This document shows positions 54,378-64,000 of a stretch of DNA of 64,000 nucleotides, piece by piece. The stretch's first letter is position 1. The number at the start of each line of letters is the position of its first letter. The DNA comes from DATFNI01 sp963712305 (GTDB lineage: Bacteria; Bacteroidota; Rhodothermia; Balneolales; DATFMH01), in NCBI GenBank assembly GCA_963712305.1, contig CAVQHI010000004.1, forward strand, positions 235,192-299,191, written 5' to 3'. The notes under the pieces are model-generated. The model had not been told where the DNA came from. It made no database searches and was given only the letters and a program-made list of their open reading frames with translations. A program made the translations under genes and the position numbers.

Positions 54378-55856
54378 ATGAATACGAAAAAGGTTTCAAT
54401 AATTGGATCTGGCATAGCTGGATTAGTTGCCTCGGCCACAATGGCCAAACAAGGCTATAGGGTTAATGTATTTGAAAAAAATCAACTGCCCGGCGGCAGG
54501 GTACGTCAGCTGGAGCAGGATGGTTTTGTTTTTGATATGGGGCCCAGCTGGTATTGGATGCCGGATGTAATTGACGGAATGTACCAGCAATTCGGCCATA
54601 CGACATCTGACTTTTATGAACTTGTACGTCTTGATCCGTCATATACTGTTTTTTGGAACAACGATGAGCCGCTGAGAGTGCCCGCTAATGTTGAATCGTT
54701 GAGATCATGGATGGAAAAAAGAGAACCGGGTAGTTTTAACAAGTTGAGGCGTTTTTTGGATGAGGCTGAAGTTAAATACCGTTTAGGAATGGGCGACTTC
54801 GCACGTCGTGCTCAATTCCGGCTGATTGATTTCCTGGATCCCGGTTTGATACGCAACGCCATGCGTCTCGACATGTTTACTACTATGCATAAGCATTTGA
54901 CCCATTTTTTTAAGGACCCGCAAATACTCAGTCTCCTGAGCTTTCCTGTTTTATTCCTTGGCGGGACGGCCCAACAAATACCGGCATTGTACAGTCTGAT
55001 GAACTACGCAGATCTGGAACTGGGAACATGGTACCCGATGGGTGGTATGTACAAGATCATCGAGGCCTGGATGACTATTGCCAGAGAGCAGGGGGTTCAG
55101 TTCAATTTTGAGGAAGAGGTGAGCCGGATTGGTGTCAATCATAACCATGTCACTTCCCTGTACACACAAAACGGGAGTTTTGCGACAGATGCACTGATTG
55201 CGGCGGGTGATTATCATCACATAGAGCAAAAGTTACTGCCCGAGCAATGGCGGTTGCATGATGAAACCTATTGGCAGAAACGTACCATGGCACCATCAAG
55301 TTTGCTCTACTATATCGGAGTGAAAGGTGAGATACCTGGTTTGACACACCACAACCTGTTTTTTGACGAAGATCTTGATCGCCATGCCGACGTTATCTAC
55401 AATCACCCGGCCTGGCCCGAGAAACCGCTGTTCTATGCCTGCTGCCCAAGCAAGACAGATCGATCAGTAGCACCTGAAGGCTATGAAAACCTGTTCCTGC
55501 TAATCCCAGTCGCTCCCGGATTATCAGACGATGATCAGATACATGAACACTATTACGAGTTGATCATGAACCGGATGGAAAAACATTTGGAGCAGGACAT
55601 CCGGAGCCGGGTCGTATTTCGTAAGTCATTTGGAGTAACTGACTTTCAAAAGGAATACAACTCCTATCGTGGAAATGCATATGGTTTGGCAAATACGCTG
55701 AAACAGACCGCTTTTATGAAGCCCTCAATGAAACATCGAAAGATCAACAACCTGATGTTTGCGGGCCAGTTAACAATGCCCGGTCCCGGGTTGCCGCCAT
55801 CTATGATTTCAGGACATATGGCGGCTAAGATGCTCATCAAATCACTCGCGTCATGA
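54378..55856 (+). CDS. crtI: Phytoene desaturase CrtI
   Basis: 492-residue FAD enzyme of carotenoid synthesis. Rossmann motif IIGSGIAGLVASATMAKQG (residues 8-13 GxGxxG), the acidic adenosine-binding VFEKNQLPGGRV, and the C-terminal FAGQLTMPGPGLPPSMISG. Converts phytoene to lycopene (or neurosporene). It overlaps crtB by ATGA, which implies coupled translation. Confidence 0.96.
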   Translation: MNTKKVSIIGSGIAGLVASATMAKQGYRVNVFEKNQLPGGRVRQLEQDGFVFDMGPSWYWMPDVIDGMYQQFGHTTSDFYELVRLDPSYTVFWNNDEPLRVPANVESLRSWMEKREPGSFNKLRRFLDEAEVKYRLGMGDFARRAQFRLIDFLDPGLIRNAMRLDMFTTMHKHLTHFFKDPQILSLLSFPVLFLGGTAQQIPALYSLMNYADLELGTWYPMGGMYKIIEAWMTIAREQGVQFNFEEEVSRIGVNHNHVTSLYTQNGSFATDALIAAGDYHHIEQKLLPEQWRLHDETYWQKRTMAPSSLLYYIGVKGEIPGLTHHNLFFDEDLDRHADVIYNHPAWPEKPLFYACCPSKTDRSVAPEGYENLFLLIPVAPGLSDDDQIHEHYYELIMNRMEKHLEQDIRSRVVFRKSFGVTDFQKEYNSYRGNAYGLANTLKQTAFMKPSMKHRKINNLMFAGQLTMPGPGLPPSMISGHMAAKMLIKSLAS

Positions 55857-56707
55857 ACATCACTACAAGAAACCAGCTATTATACACACAAACCGCTGAA
55901 TCATGCAGCCGGATTGTAACACACAGGTACAGTACATCTTTTTCACTGGGCATCTGGATGCTGCATAAAAGCATTCGGAATGCCGTTTGTGCGATCTATG
56001 GTTTTGTCCGGCTTGCCGACGAGATTGTCGACACATTTCTGGAAAATGATCAGAAAGCACTGCTGGATCGTTTCAAGCAAGATACTTATGATGCGATTGA
56101 TGAAAGGATCAGCATGAATCCTATTCTGCATAATTTCCAGACTATTGTCTGGCAGTATAATATTGAAAAAGAACTGATCGATGCCTTTTTTTCCAGCATG
56201 GAGATGGATCTCTGCTGCCAGGTTCATTCCGTGAATAGTTACGAAGAGTATATCTATGGATCGGCTGAAGTTGTTGGACTGATGTGTCTGCATGTCTTCA
56301 CGAACGGTGATAAAAAAATGTATGACAGATTAGCCGGCTCAGCGATAAGTCTTGGATCTGCTTTTCAAAAAGTGAACTTCCTACGTGACATGCGCCAGGA
56401 CAGCATCGAGCTTAAGCGCCAATACTTCCCACAGCTCCAGATCAGCGGCTTAACGAAGTCTGCAAAAAAAGCGATTGAAGAAGAAATAGAGCAGGATTTC
56501 AACAGGGCGTATCATGGGATTATGAAACTGCCGATTAAAGCCAGGCTGGGAGTGTATCTGGCTTATCTGTACTACCGGACTCTGTTGCAAAAGATCAAGA
56601 TGGTATCCCCTGAACAAATTTCGTCAGCACGTATCCGGGTATCAAACCGCAGGAAATGCTATCTTTTATGCAAGGCGTTGGTTTTGAATAAATTTAATTT
56701 ACTCTGA
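55853..56707 (+). CDS. crtB: Phytoene synthase CrtB
   Basis: 284-residue trans-prenyltransferase joining two geranylgeranyl diphosphates. First aspartate-rich motif DEIVD at residues 56-60, second in NFLRDMRQD (Asp179, Asp183). Start overlaps the crtI stop; one base separates its stop from the next gene. Confidence 0.96.
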   Translation: MNITTRNQLLYTQTAESCSRIVTHRYSTSFSLGIWMLHKSIRNAVCAIYGFVRLADEIVDTFLENDQKALLDRFKQDTYDAIDERISMNPILHNFQTIVWQYNIEKELIDAFFSSMEMDLCCQVHSVNSYEEYIYGSAEVVGLMCLHVFTNGDKKMYDRLAGSAISLGSAFQKVNFLRDMRQDSIELKRQYFPQLQISGLTKSAKKAIEEEIEQDFNRAYHGIMKLPIKARLGVYLAYLYYRTLLQKIKMVSPEQISSARIRVSNRRKCYLLCKALVLNKFNLL

Positions 56708-56708
56708 A

Positions 56709-57242
56709 ATGCTCCTTGTTCTGCTGTTCGCAGCAATGATACTTCCTGGTGGACATACAAAAACTGAAAACTTAAAAGATACTGTTCATTCGTTACGCGT
56801 TCTGTTCTGGCAAGCCGGAATTGACAACGAAGCCATAGCACCTTTTTATACGGCTGCTATCGAATGTCAGGATTCTGACAGAGCCCTTTTTAAAGGATAT
56901 CTTGGTGTGGCGACGATGATGCGTGCCCGGATAACTGGGAATCCTTTAAAAAAATGGTACTATTTCAATAAAGGGAAGGTTCTTCTTGAGCGAGCTATAG
57001 ATGATGACCCAAAGATGGTAGAATTACATTTTCTCCGTTTATCCGTGCAAAAAGAATTGCCAGTTGTACTTGACTACAGGAGTTCACTTAAAGACGATTG
57101 TACATTCATTGTCCGTCATATTTCCAATTTTATGGGTGAAAATCGGGCCAACCAGAAACTTGGTGAAAAAATACTGGATTTTATGGTGCAAAATAAGCTC
57201 ATCGATCCCTCGCAGAGACCGGTATTCAGCCTGAATGAATAA
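56709..57242 (+). CDS. Exported helical protein in the carotenoid operon
   Basis: 177 residues with a signal peptide (MLLVLLFAAMILPGG) and an all-alpha mature part (FKGYLGVATMMRARI, KKWYYFNKGKVLLERAI) with a tetratricopeptide-like pattern. It follows crtB by one base, so is co-translated with it. No family recognised. An involvement in membrane pigment placement or an unrelated passenger are both open. Confidence 0.65.
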   Translation: MLLVLLFAAMILPGGHTKTENLKDTVHSLRVLFWQAGIDNEAIAPFYTAAIECQDSDRALFKGYLGVATMMRARITGNPLKKWYYFNKGKVLLERAIDDDPKMVELHFLRLSVQKELPVVLDYRSSLKDDCTFIVRHISNFMGENRANQKLGEKILDFMVQNKLIDPSQRPVFSLNE

Positions 57243-57526
57243 TCTAGTGACATAACCATAAAATAAGTTTAGTACTGTTGAGCAGCTAAATTTGTTAAGC
57301 GTTACTGTTATAGCCACAGATTGGCACATATAAACCCAGGTTAAATCTGGTTGGATCCGTGTAAATCCGCGGCCATTTACATTACGAATTAACAGGTAGC
57401 AACACTAGGGGGCAACTCATCCCTTGTAAGCAATTGTAAATATATTCAAAGCGCTCTTCCTTTCTTAAAAATCGATGTATTTTAAGGGCATCGGATTTTA
57501 TCTATCAAAATAAGCGGGTATATACG

Positions 57527-59989
57527 ATGAAAGCTGTCCTTTCTGCATTTCTATTAGTGCTTTGTGTTTGTTTTACAGGTGTAAAAGAGAGCCATGCCCA
57601 GAAATCGAAATTGCCGACAATCGAGTCATTCACCAGGGATATGAAGGCCTATTCAGGCTATTTTGAATTCTATTGGGATGAGCAGACTGGCAAAATCTGG
57701 ATGACAGTAAACAAGTGGGATAAAGAGTTCCTTTATATGGACGCGTTGGCAGCGGGAATTGGTTCAAATGATATTGGAATGGATCGAAGCCAACTGGGAG
57801 ATGAACATGTTGTAAGGTTTGAAAAAGTAGGCCCTAAAATTCTGTTGGTCCAGGAAAACCTCGATTATCGCGCCACGACAACGAATCCGGCAGAACGAAA
57901 ATCGGTACATGACGCTTTTGCAAGTTCTGTTCTTTACGGATTCAAGGCAGAGGCGCAGACGGGAAATAAAGTATTGGTAGACATAACGGATTTTCTGATG
58001 CAGGATGTGCATCATGTGGCGCGGTCAATCAAGCAAACGGACCAGGGAAATTACAGAGTTGATCCGTCGCGATCAGCCGTATACCTTCAGAACACTAAAA
58101 ACTTTCCCGAGAATACGGAACTGGAAGTTACGCTTACACTCAAAGGCAGTCATGCCGGCAGATGGCTGCGGTCGGTAACTCCTGATCCTGATTTTGTGAC
58201 GGTTCGAGTACACCATTCGTTCATAAAACTACCTGATGACGGTTATAAAACCCGAGAGTATGATCCCCGGTGCGGTTACTTTGATATTTCCTATAAAGAC
58301 TATGCGACACCCATTACCAAACCGTTGGTAAAACGGTTTATCATTCGGCACAATCTTATTAAAAAACATCCGGATCAGGCGGTAAGCGAACCGGTTAAAC
58401 CGATTATTTATTATGTGGACAGTGGTGTGCCCGAACCGGTACGTTCGGCTCTGATCGGAGGTGCTTCGTGGTGGAACAAGGCATTTGAAGCGGCTGGTTT
58501 TAAAAATGCTTTTCAGGTGAAAGTACTGCCGGACAGCGTGGATCCGCTTGATATTAGATACAATGTCATCAACTGGGTACACCGGTCAACTCGCGGGTGG
58601 TCGTATGGCTCGAGCGTTGTAGATCCGCGTACGGGAGAGATCATCAAAGCTAATGTGCTGCTGGGGTCACTTCGTGTCAGGCAGGATTACCTGATTGCGC
58701 AGGGATTGTTGTCTCCTTTTAAAGATGGAGTGCCTTCTGATACCACGAACCCAATGCTAAAGATGGCGCTCGCCCGAATTCGACAATTAGCCGCCCACGA
58801 AACCGGACACACACTGGGATTGGCCCATAATTTTGCTTCGAGCTATAATAATCGTGCATCTGTGATGGATTACCCGCAGCCACTCGTCAAACTTAACAAT
58901 AAGGGACAGATTGACTTGAGTGATGCGTACGGAGTAGGTGTCGGCGATTGGGACGTTCAGGCAATCAAGTATGGCTACACCCAATTTCCGTCAAATATTG
59001 ATAAGCATCAGGCGTTGCAGAATATTCTTAATAATGATATTAAGAAAGGGCTGCTTTACATAAGCGATTATGACGCCCGTCCCGAAGGGGCTGCCCATCC
59101 ATATGCTCATTTGTGGGATAACAATAAAAGCCCATATAAAGAGCTGGACCGGATGTTAACTGTTCGAAAAAAAGCCCTGGAACAGTTTTCGGAGAATACG
59201 ATCCCACAAGGGACTCCTATGGCTACTTTACAGGATGTACTCGTTCCCATATACCTGTATCACCGCTACCAGGTGAAAGCAACTGCAACGATGGTTGGGG
59301 GACTTGATTATTCGTATAAGCTTCGGGGTGATGGGCAACCCAATACCAGTATAGTCGCACCCAATGAGCAGCGTCAGGCCTTGAAGAGTCTTATGAATAC
59401 CCTTTCACCTGATGTGCTTGCACTTCCCGAGTCTCTTCTTAACAAGATTGCACCGCGGCCACCTGATTATTACGACCAGAGAGAGCTCTTCAAAAGTCAT
59501 ACTGGAGTTACATTCGATCCGCTGGCAGCGGCTGAAACCGCATCCCGGTTAACCATTCACTTGCTGTTAAATCCGGAAAGAGACGCGCGTTTGATTGAAT
59601 ATCATGCGCGTAACAAAAAAAATCCTGGACTCACAGAGGTCATCGACCACCTGCTGGGAGCAACCTGGAAAATGAACATGCAGGAAGGATACACAGGTGC
59701 CATTCAGCGGACCGTTGATGATGTCGCATTAGATGAATTGATTCAATTGCTTAACAACAAAGATGCCACTGAGCAGGTGCGTTCGGTTATAGACTATCAG
59801 TTAAATCGACTTGATCAATGGCTGAAGGACCCTCAAATGCGTAATGTTATCAGGAGTGAAGCATGGCAGGCGCACTTCGATTATGCCATCCAAAGATTAC
59901 AACACAGGTTTCAGGATGAACATAACATCCCTGCCAGTGAACCGAGTCCGATCCCCCCCGGCGACCCTATTGGTGATGGGGGAAGATGA
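57527..59989 (+). CDS. Secreted zinc metalloprotease, DUF5117/DUF4953 type
   Basis: 820-residue exported protein. Signal peptide ends ESHAQ. N-terminal DUF5117-like domain (YFEFYWDEQTGKIWM, GDEHVVRFE). The metzincin-like zinc site is His424-Glu-x-x-His428-x5-His434 in AAHETGHTLGLAHNF, followed by VMDYPQP, a Met-turn-like segment. The C-terminal half contains the DUF5117-associated helical domain. It stands alone between the crt operon (284-bp gap) and the solute-binding protein. Substrate unknown. Confidence 0.9.
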   Translation: MKAVLSAFLLVLCVCFTGVKESHAQKSKLPTIESFTRDMKAYSGYFEFYWDEQTGKIWMTVNKWDKEFLYMDALAAGIGSNDIGMDRSQLGDEHVVRFEKVGPKILLVQENLDYRATTTNPAERKSVHDAFASSVLYGFKAEAQTGNKVLVDITDFLMQDVHHVARSIKQTDQGNYRVDPSRSAVYLQNTKNFPENTELEVTLTLKGSHAGRWLRSVTPDPDFVTVRVHHSFIKLPDDGYKTREYDPRCGYFDISYKDYATPITKPLVKRFIIRHNLIKKHPDQAVSEPVKPIIYYVDSGVPEPVRSALIGGASWWNKAFEAAGFKNAFQVKVLPDSVDPLDIRYNVINWVHRSTRGWSYGSSVVDPRTGEIIKANVLLGSLRVRQDYLIAQGLLSPFKDGVPSDTTNPMLKMALARIRQLAAHETGHTLGLAHNFASSYNNRASVMDYPQPLVKLNNKGQIDLSDAYGVGVGDWDVQAIKYGYTQFPSNIDKHQALQNILNNDIKKGLLYISDYDARPEGAAHPYAHLWDNNKSPYKELDRMLTVRKKALEQFSENTIPQGTPMATLQDVLVPIYLYHRYQVKATATMVGGLDYSYKLRGDGQPNTSIVAPNEQRQALKSLMNTLSPDVLALPESLLNKIAPRPPDYYDQRELFKSHTGVTFDPLAAAETASRLTIHLLLNPERDARLIEYHARNKKNPGLTEVIDHLLGATWKMNMQEGYTGAIQRTVDDVALDELIQLLNNKDATEQVRSVIDYQLNRLDQWLKDPQMRNVIRSEAWQAHFDYAIQRLQHRFQDEHNIPASEPSPIPPGDPIGDGGR

Positions 59990-60188
59990 CATCAAATTTG
60001 CCACTCAGACTTATTTAGCTTAGTGATTTAACTTGCAAACGTCTTATGATAGTCCCATAACGACTATATGGGATTCCTGTATTTACCGACAAGTTAATTC
60101 TCTTTAGATCGATAATATTATAAATATTTGTCTATGTGTCGAGAATAACATGGAAACGATTCCATAAGCCAAAAAAGCCGATTGAAAA

Positions 60189-61055
60189 ATGAATTACAAC
60201 AAGCTAAACCGAATCTTTTTTATTGCTATTTTCGTTTTTAGCATTTATTTGCCCTCGATAGTTCGGGCACAACAGGCAGAGACGACATTAGTTAGATATT
60301 ATGCTGATCCAAGCGACGTAATAACACATTTTTATTATCGTAAACTGTTGCGTATGGCGTTAAAGGAGACTGAAGAGAAATATGGTCCCTTTAAAATGGT
60401 GCCCGTTATGAAAGATGTTACTCAGCGTGTCGCCTTTAAACATTTGAGGGTTGGTGACGGGGTCGATGTAGTGTATTCTATGATGTCCATGGCCCGAAAA
60501 TGGGTTTTGCGATCCGTAAATGTTCCGCTTTCAAAGGGTTATATCGGGTATAGGTTAATTATGGTAAATGAATCAAATGAAAACCTATTTGCTGGTGTAA
60601 CCAACGTTGATCAACTCAATAAGCTCCGCATCGGTCAGGAATATGATTGGCCTGATACACAGATACTGGAGTCAAATGGTGTGAAAGTGATAGAATCGCA
60701 GACTTATGATAGTTTATTTACGATGCTTGAAAATCACACGATTGACGGTTTTCCCCGTGGTATTTATGAGATAGACTACGAAATTAAAGCACATCCGAAG
60801 CTGCATCTTGCTATTGCAAATAGCATTTATCTTAAATACCCGACCGACATGTTTTTTTATGTCAAGAAGGATAATATGGCTCTTGCCGCCAGGATCAGGG
60901 AGGGATTGGTAGCCGGTATGAAAGACGGCAGTTTTGATCGCTTATTCAAAGAAAATGTACAACCCTCTATTGATACCGCTCATCTGGATAAACGCCATGC
61001 AATCCAACTTTCCAACCCTGAGTACGAAAGGTTGATGAAGGATAACGGTATATAA
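60189..61055 (+). CDS. Periplasmic solute-binding-like protein (SBP_bac_3 type)
   Basis: 288 residues with signal peptide (ends IVRAQ). The layout LVRYYADP, FGPFKMVPV, VDVVYSMMSMARKWVL, IGQEYDWPDTQILESNG and YPTDMFFYVKKDN matches the type 3 substrate-binding fold used in polar amino-acid uptake or in sensors. No transporter genes are nearby, so it may feed a sensor or be a relict. Convergent with the PAS protein. Confidence 0.8.
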   Translation: MNYNKLNRIFFIAIFVFSIYLPSIVRAQQAETTLVRYYADPSDVITHFYYRKLLRMALKETEEKYGPFKMVPVMKDVTQRVAFKHLRVGDGVDVVYSMMSMARKWVLRSVNVPLSKGYIGYRLIMVNESNENLFAGVTNVDQLNKLRIGQEYDWPDTQILESNGVKVIESQTYDSLFTMLENHTIDGFPRGIYEIDYEIKAHPKLHLAIANSIYLKYPTDMFFYVKKDNMALAARIREGLVAGMKDGSFDRLFKENVQPSIDTAHLDKRHAIQLSNPEYERLMKDNGI

Positions 61056-61083
61056 TGTGGGTCATCTGTTTCCGTACGGAACG

Positions 61084-62352
61084 TCAGGCTTCTTTCTCTT
61101 CAGTAATCTTATACATGATTGAGCCAATCAGCCTGTTAATTCCTCCGTGGCTGGAATCCTCATCCGGGCGGGTGTAATCGATAATGCGAATATAATGTCC
61201 GTTTGCTGTATTAATGCGATACTCTTCGGTTGAGGATTTTCCTTTCAGTACTCGGTCGACGTGCTTGTGTACGAGGTCCAAATCTTCATCATGAATCAAC
61301 TTCATCCATCCATCGGGACCGGTAAACTGGTCGGCTTCGAAGCCGGTTAGTTCCTCGAATCCTTCGGAGAACCAAACAAACCTTGGATTATCTTTGTCAC
61401 TAACATCCAGGCCGTAGTTAAAATCACTTTTTGATTTAAACATGCGCAGAAAATCCGTGTTTCTCTTCTCAAGCGTTTGAATAACTCGCTTCTGAAGTGT
61501 GACATTATCCACAGTTGCACGATTGAAGGATTTGCCGTTAACAGTCAGATGTTCAATATCGACTGCACTGTCTATGAGCATACCCTTCTTGTGGACTAAT
61601 CGAATCGTGTAATCAGTATGAATAACTTCTCCACCATTCTGATTGGTTTCTATGGCTTTTTTCAGGCGTGCCTGATCCTCTTCATGGATAAGGTCCCAGA
61701 TCGTAAGATTCTTAATCTCATCCTGATTATAGCCAAGAAGATCACGGAAAAGATGGTTGCCTATGATAATCGATCCATCATCGGCGAAATCGACCTGGAT
61801 TCGCTTCGAATTCTCAACCAGTGAGTCAAATTCACTTTCCGCGGCTCTCTGGAAAGTCATTTCAGCTCGTTTACGGCGTGTGATATCATGCTGATACGAA
61901 ACCCAGTGGGTAATTTCACTTTCTTTATTGTAGAGCGGATGAATATCCCATTGATTGACAAATTCAGTCCCGTCTTTACGATAGTTAATCGTTTGTCCGA
62001 AGAAAGATTTGCCTTCATGAAGTGATTGTTTCAGCCTGTTTAGAACTTCTGGATCGGTTTTAGGTCCTTGCAGTATACGAGGTGTTTTCCCAATTACCTC
62101 CTCACGGCTGTATCCCGTCATCTCACAAAAACCGTCGTTGACATAAACGATGATTGGTCCGGGATCATCGAGTTCCAGCTCGGTGATCAGTATGGAGTCG
62201 TAGTCATACCTGATAGCCGATTCGAGCAATTCCAAGTTCTTTTCTGCTTTAGAACAGCGATTTATTAATTGCTGGAATCGACTCCAGACAGAATTGAAGG
62301 ATGCTTCGTCTTTGCAACAGGATCGTATATGTTCAGACAAATTTGGTTCCAT
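61084..62352 (-). CDS. Multi-PAS sensor protein without output domain
   Basis: 422 residues, cytoplasmic. After an N-terminal coiled segment there are three PAS domains (about 50-160, 190-280 and 315-415). The first has the PAS/PAC layout YVNDGFCEMTGYSREEVIGKTPRILQGP followed by a PAC. The position that holds the flavin-binding Cys in LOV domains is a Pro here, so blue-light sensing of the LOV type is not supported. No kinase or GGDEF output is seen. It may act as a partner protein in signalling. Confidence 0.75.
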   Translation of the reverse strand: MEPNLSEHIRSCCKDEASFNSVWSRFQQLINRCSKAEKNLELLESAIRYDYDSILITELELDDPGPIIVYVNDGFCEMTGYSREEVIGKTPRILQGPKTDPEVLNRLKQSLHEGKSFFGQTINYRKDGTEFVNQWDIHPLYNKESEITHWVSYQHDITRRKRAEMTFQRAAESEFDSLVENSKRIQVDFADDGSIIIGNHLFRDLLGYNQDEIKNLTIWDLIHEEDQARLKKAIETNQNGGEVIHTDYTIRLVHKKGMLIDSAVDIEHLTVNGKSFNRATVDNVTLQKRVIQTLEKRNTDFLRMFKSKSDFNYGLDVSDKDNPRFVWFSEGFEELTGFEADQFTGPDGWMKLIHDEDLDLVHKHVDRVLKGKSSTEEYRINTANGHYIRIIDYTRPDEDSSHGGINRLIGSIMYKITEEKEA

Positions 62353-62642
62353 AATTATTAATTAATATTGGCTGATAGATTTCGGATTAACAACTCTTAT
62401 TTATCAGCAATAACTCTTACTCACCACACAACCCCTGTGAAAGGGTCACCATTCCAATAAATTCGTTTTTTTAAGATTCTGTTCCCGATTACCCGTCATT
62501 TAATGAGAAATCTTATCCAGACGTTCCCAATCAACCATCTTTTTTACACTTTTTTCAACATCCCGGTTAAATAAGTATGCCGTAACTGTTTAATGGTGAA
62601 GCAATTGCGTCATTGACCCAAAAATATATTACTGGTGACGCA

Positions 62643-63824
62643 TTACTTACCCGACAAAAAAGTCTTGGCAATTGTTTGAAGCTGCATGTTGGAGGTACCC
62701 TCGTAAATTTTTCCGATTTTTGAATCCCTCCAGAACTTTTCAACAGGATAATCTTTGGTGTAACCGTATCCGCCAAATAAATCAATAGCCATAGATGTCA
62801 CCCTTTCGGCAACTTCTGCAGCGTGATATTTTGCCATTGCTGCTTCACGTTGAAATGGTTTGCCAGACATTTTTATCCTGGCTGCATTATACACCATCAA
62901 TCGGGCAGTTTCAATGTCCGTTGCCATTTTGGCAAGTTGGAACTGCACGGCTTGAAAGTCAGAAATCTTTTTGCCGAACTGTGCCCGGTCCTGTGTATAG
63001 CCCAAAACAGCTTCAAATGCACCGCGTGAAATCCCCAGCATTTGTGCTCCGATCCCAATTCGTCCTTCATTGAGTGTTTCGATAGCTACTTTGTATCCTT
63101 TGCCAACTTCTCCAATCACATTCTTTTCAGGTACGCGGCAGTCCTCCAGGATAAGCTCGCTGGTTGAACTGGCGCGGATTCCCAGTTTATCTTCTTTCTT
63201 ACCGACAGAAAATCCTTCAAAATTCCGTTCAACGATGAATGCCGTAATACCTTTGTACCCGGAGTCCGGATTTACATTTGCAAAGATGATAAATATGTCG
63301 GCTTCATTAGCGTTTGTGATCCAAAGCTTGGTTCCATTCAGTATGTACTCTTTACCCTTTTTTTGGCCAGGCATTTAAGGGCAAAGGCATCGCTGCCTGA
63401 TGCAGATTCGGACAATGCGTATGCCCCTACTTTTTCAGTAGCAAGAAGGGGAAAGTATCGTTTTTTCAGGTTTTCACTCGCCCAGCGCAGAATGGCATTG
63501 TTAACCAGGGTATTTTGAACGTCCATAAAAACTGCTGCAGAAGCATCCACTTTTGAAACTTCTTCTATAGCCAGAATAGCCATGAAGAACGTACCACCAG
63601 CGCCATTATATTCGGCAGGTACCTCTATTCCCATAAATCCTTGTTCAAAAAAAGATTTTATCAGATCAGGATTCAGTTTCGCTTTTTGGTCCATCTCATG
63701 GACATACGGTGCTACGATCGTCTCAGCAAATTCAGCAGCAGCATCTCTAAGCATTTGCTCATCTTCAGTAAGCGTATGAAGCGATGGAATAAATTGTTCG
63801 GCTGACAGTTTTCTCTTGTGCCAT
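62643..63824 (-). pseudogene. Acyl-CoA dehydrogenase broken by two frameshifts
   Basis: FAD-dependent acyl-CoA dehydrogenase, read as three pieces: an ATG at 63824 with MAQEK, a second frame from LSAEQFIPSL through the FAD/substrate domain (IVAPYVHEMD, GAYALSESASGSDAFALK), and a third from KKGKEYILNGTKLWITNA to the C-terminus (GGYGYTKDYPVEKFWRD, IYEGTSNMQLQTIAK). An extra A in the run at 63809-63812 and a missing A in the seven-A run at 63358-63364 cause the frame changes. Apart from these the protein is complete. Either a true pseudogene or two homopolymer sequencing errors. Confidence 0.9.
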
Positions 63825-63887
63825 AAAATTTTTGATTACAATCCTGAAATTCGATTCAATTAATATAGGAGTTCATTCACCATTTTG

Positions 63888-63901
63888 GAAAAGCGCTTTC
63901 T
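63888..63901. promoter_or_regulatory. Second AAAGCGCTTT palindrome
   Basis: AAAGCGCTTT (63890-63899), the same palindrome as upstream of the GH32 operon, lying upstream of the acyl-CoA dehydrogenase. Possibly an operator of the same LacI-type regulator. Confidence 0.35.
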
Positions 63902-63956
63902 GAATATTGCTTTTAAAAATAATCTGGCTTTTTGTAAATAGCTCGCAGAATAAATT

Positions 63957-64000
63957 ATGCCTGCAGAATCAACCGTTAGTCAGTCGTCGGGTGGTATCTG
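63957..64000 (+). CDS. Possible gene start cut by window end
   Basis: An ATG at 63957 opens a frame (MPAESTVSQSSGG) that is still open at the window end. No clear ribosome site. It may be a real gene start, divergent from the acyl-CoA dehydrogenase, but only 14 codons are visible. Confidence 0.25.
   Translation, partial: MPAESTVSQSSGGI

Noticed and set aside
61070..61081. Palindrome TTCCGTACGGAA between convergent genes
   Set aside because: Short and without T-tract; too weak to call as terminator or operator.
61900..62300. First PAS domain of the protein at 61084-62352 as a LOV photosensor
   Set aside because: The flavin-adduct cysteine position holds a proline (GKTPRILQG), so LOV chemistry is not supported.

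Overview
The window looks like a chromosome segment of a Bacteroidota-allied (FCB group) bacterium, most likely Balneolota/Rhodothermota-like. The signs are a secreted protein with a C-terminal sorting domain carrying the NYPNPFNP motif (positions 23917-25137), a TonB receptor with a carboxypeptidase-like N-terminal domain, a large DUF349 protein, peptidase families typical of the group (M13, S10, S46 and a DUF5117-type HExxHxxxxxH metalloprotease), and a carotenoid cluster. The taxonomic placement is inference; there is no rRNA gene in the window.

Layout. 1-25 kb: a decayed FlgO-like/TPR gene, an S10 carboxypeptidase-like protein, an M13 lipoprotein peptidase, a GH32 fructosidase translationally coupled to a sugar porter under a possible LacI-type operator, ahcY with a clear terminator, a TlpA-like thioredoxin, two arsenosugar-type glycosyltransferases, a small outer-membrane barrel, the DUF349 protein, a macro-domain protein, two MscS channels, an RluA-type pseudouridine synthase, an S46 peptidase with terminator, and a two-gene unit ending in the sorted TIM-barrel protein.

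25.1-40.7 kb: a complete type I-B CRISPR-Cas locus, all on the minus strand: cas6, cas8b, cas7, cas5, cas3, then a 4.3 kb accessory insert, then cas4, cas1, cas2, a 202-bp leader and an array of 26 identical repeats and 25 spacers. The locus is invaded by two REP palindrome families, each lying around its own REP-associated tyrosine transposase (RAYT). One REP has become part of the cas6 coding sequence. The spacers are the strangest thing in the window: they almost lack homopolymer runs and have fewer than half the expected identical neighbouring bases, unlike the leader and genes beside them.

40.9-64 kb: sixA, an MgtC-like protein, a lipid kinase, a TPMT-like methyltransferase, a two-gene unit of unknown function, rsmD-coaD, a class I aminotransferase, a cysteine-free FmdB-like protein, yraN, two tandem small CxxCH proteins before a TonB receptor, a divergent carotenoid cluster (crtZ-crtYcd-merR against crtI-crtB-unknown), a secreted metalloprotease, a solute-binding-like protein, a PAS protein, and an acyl-CoA dehydrogenase broken by two single-base frameshifts in A-runs.
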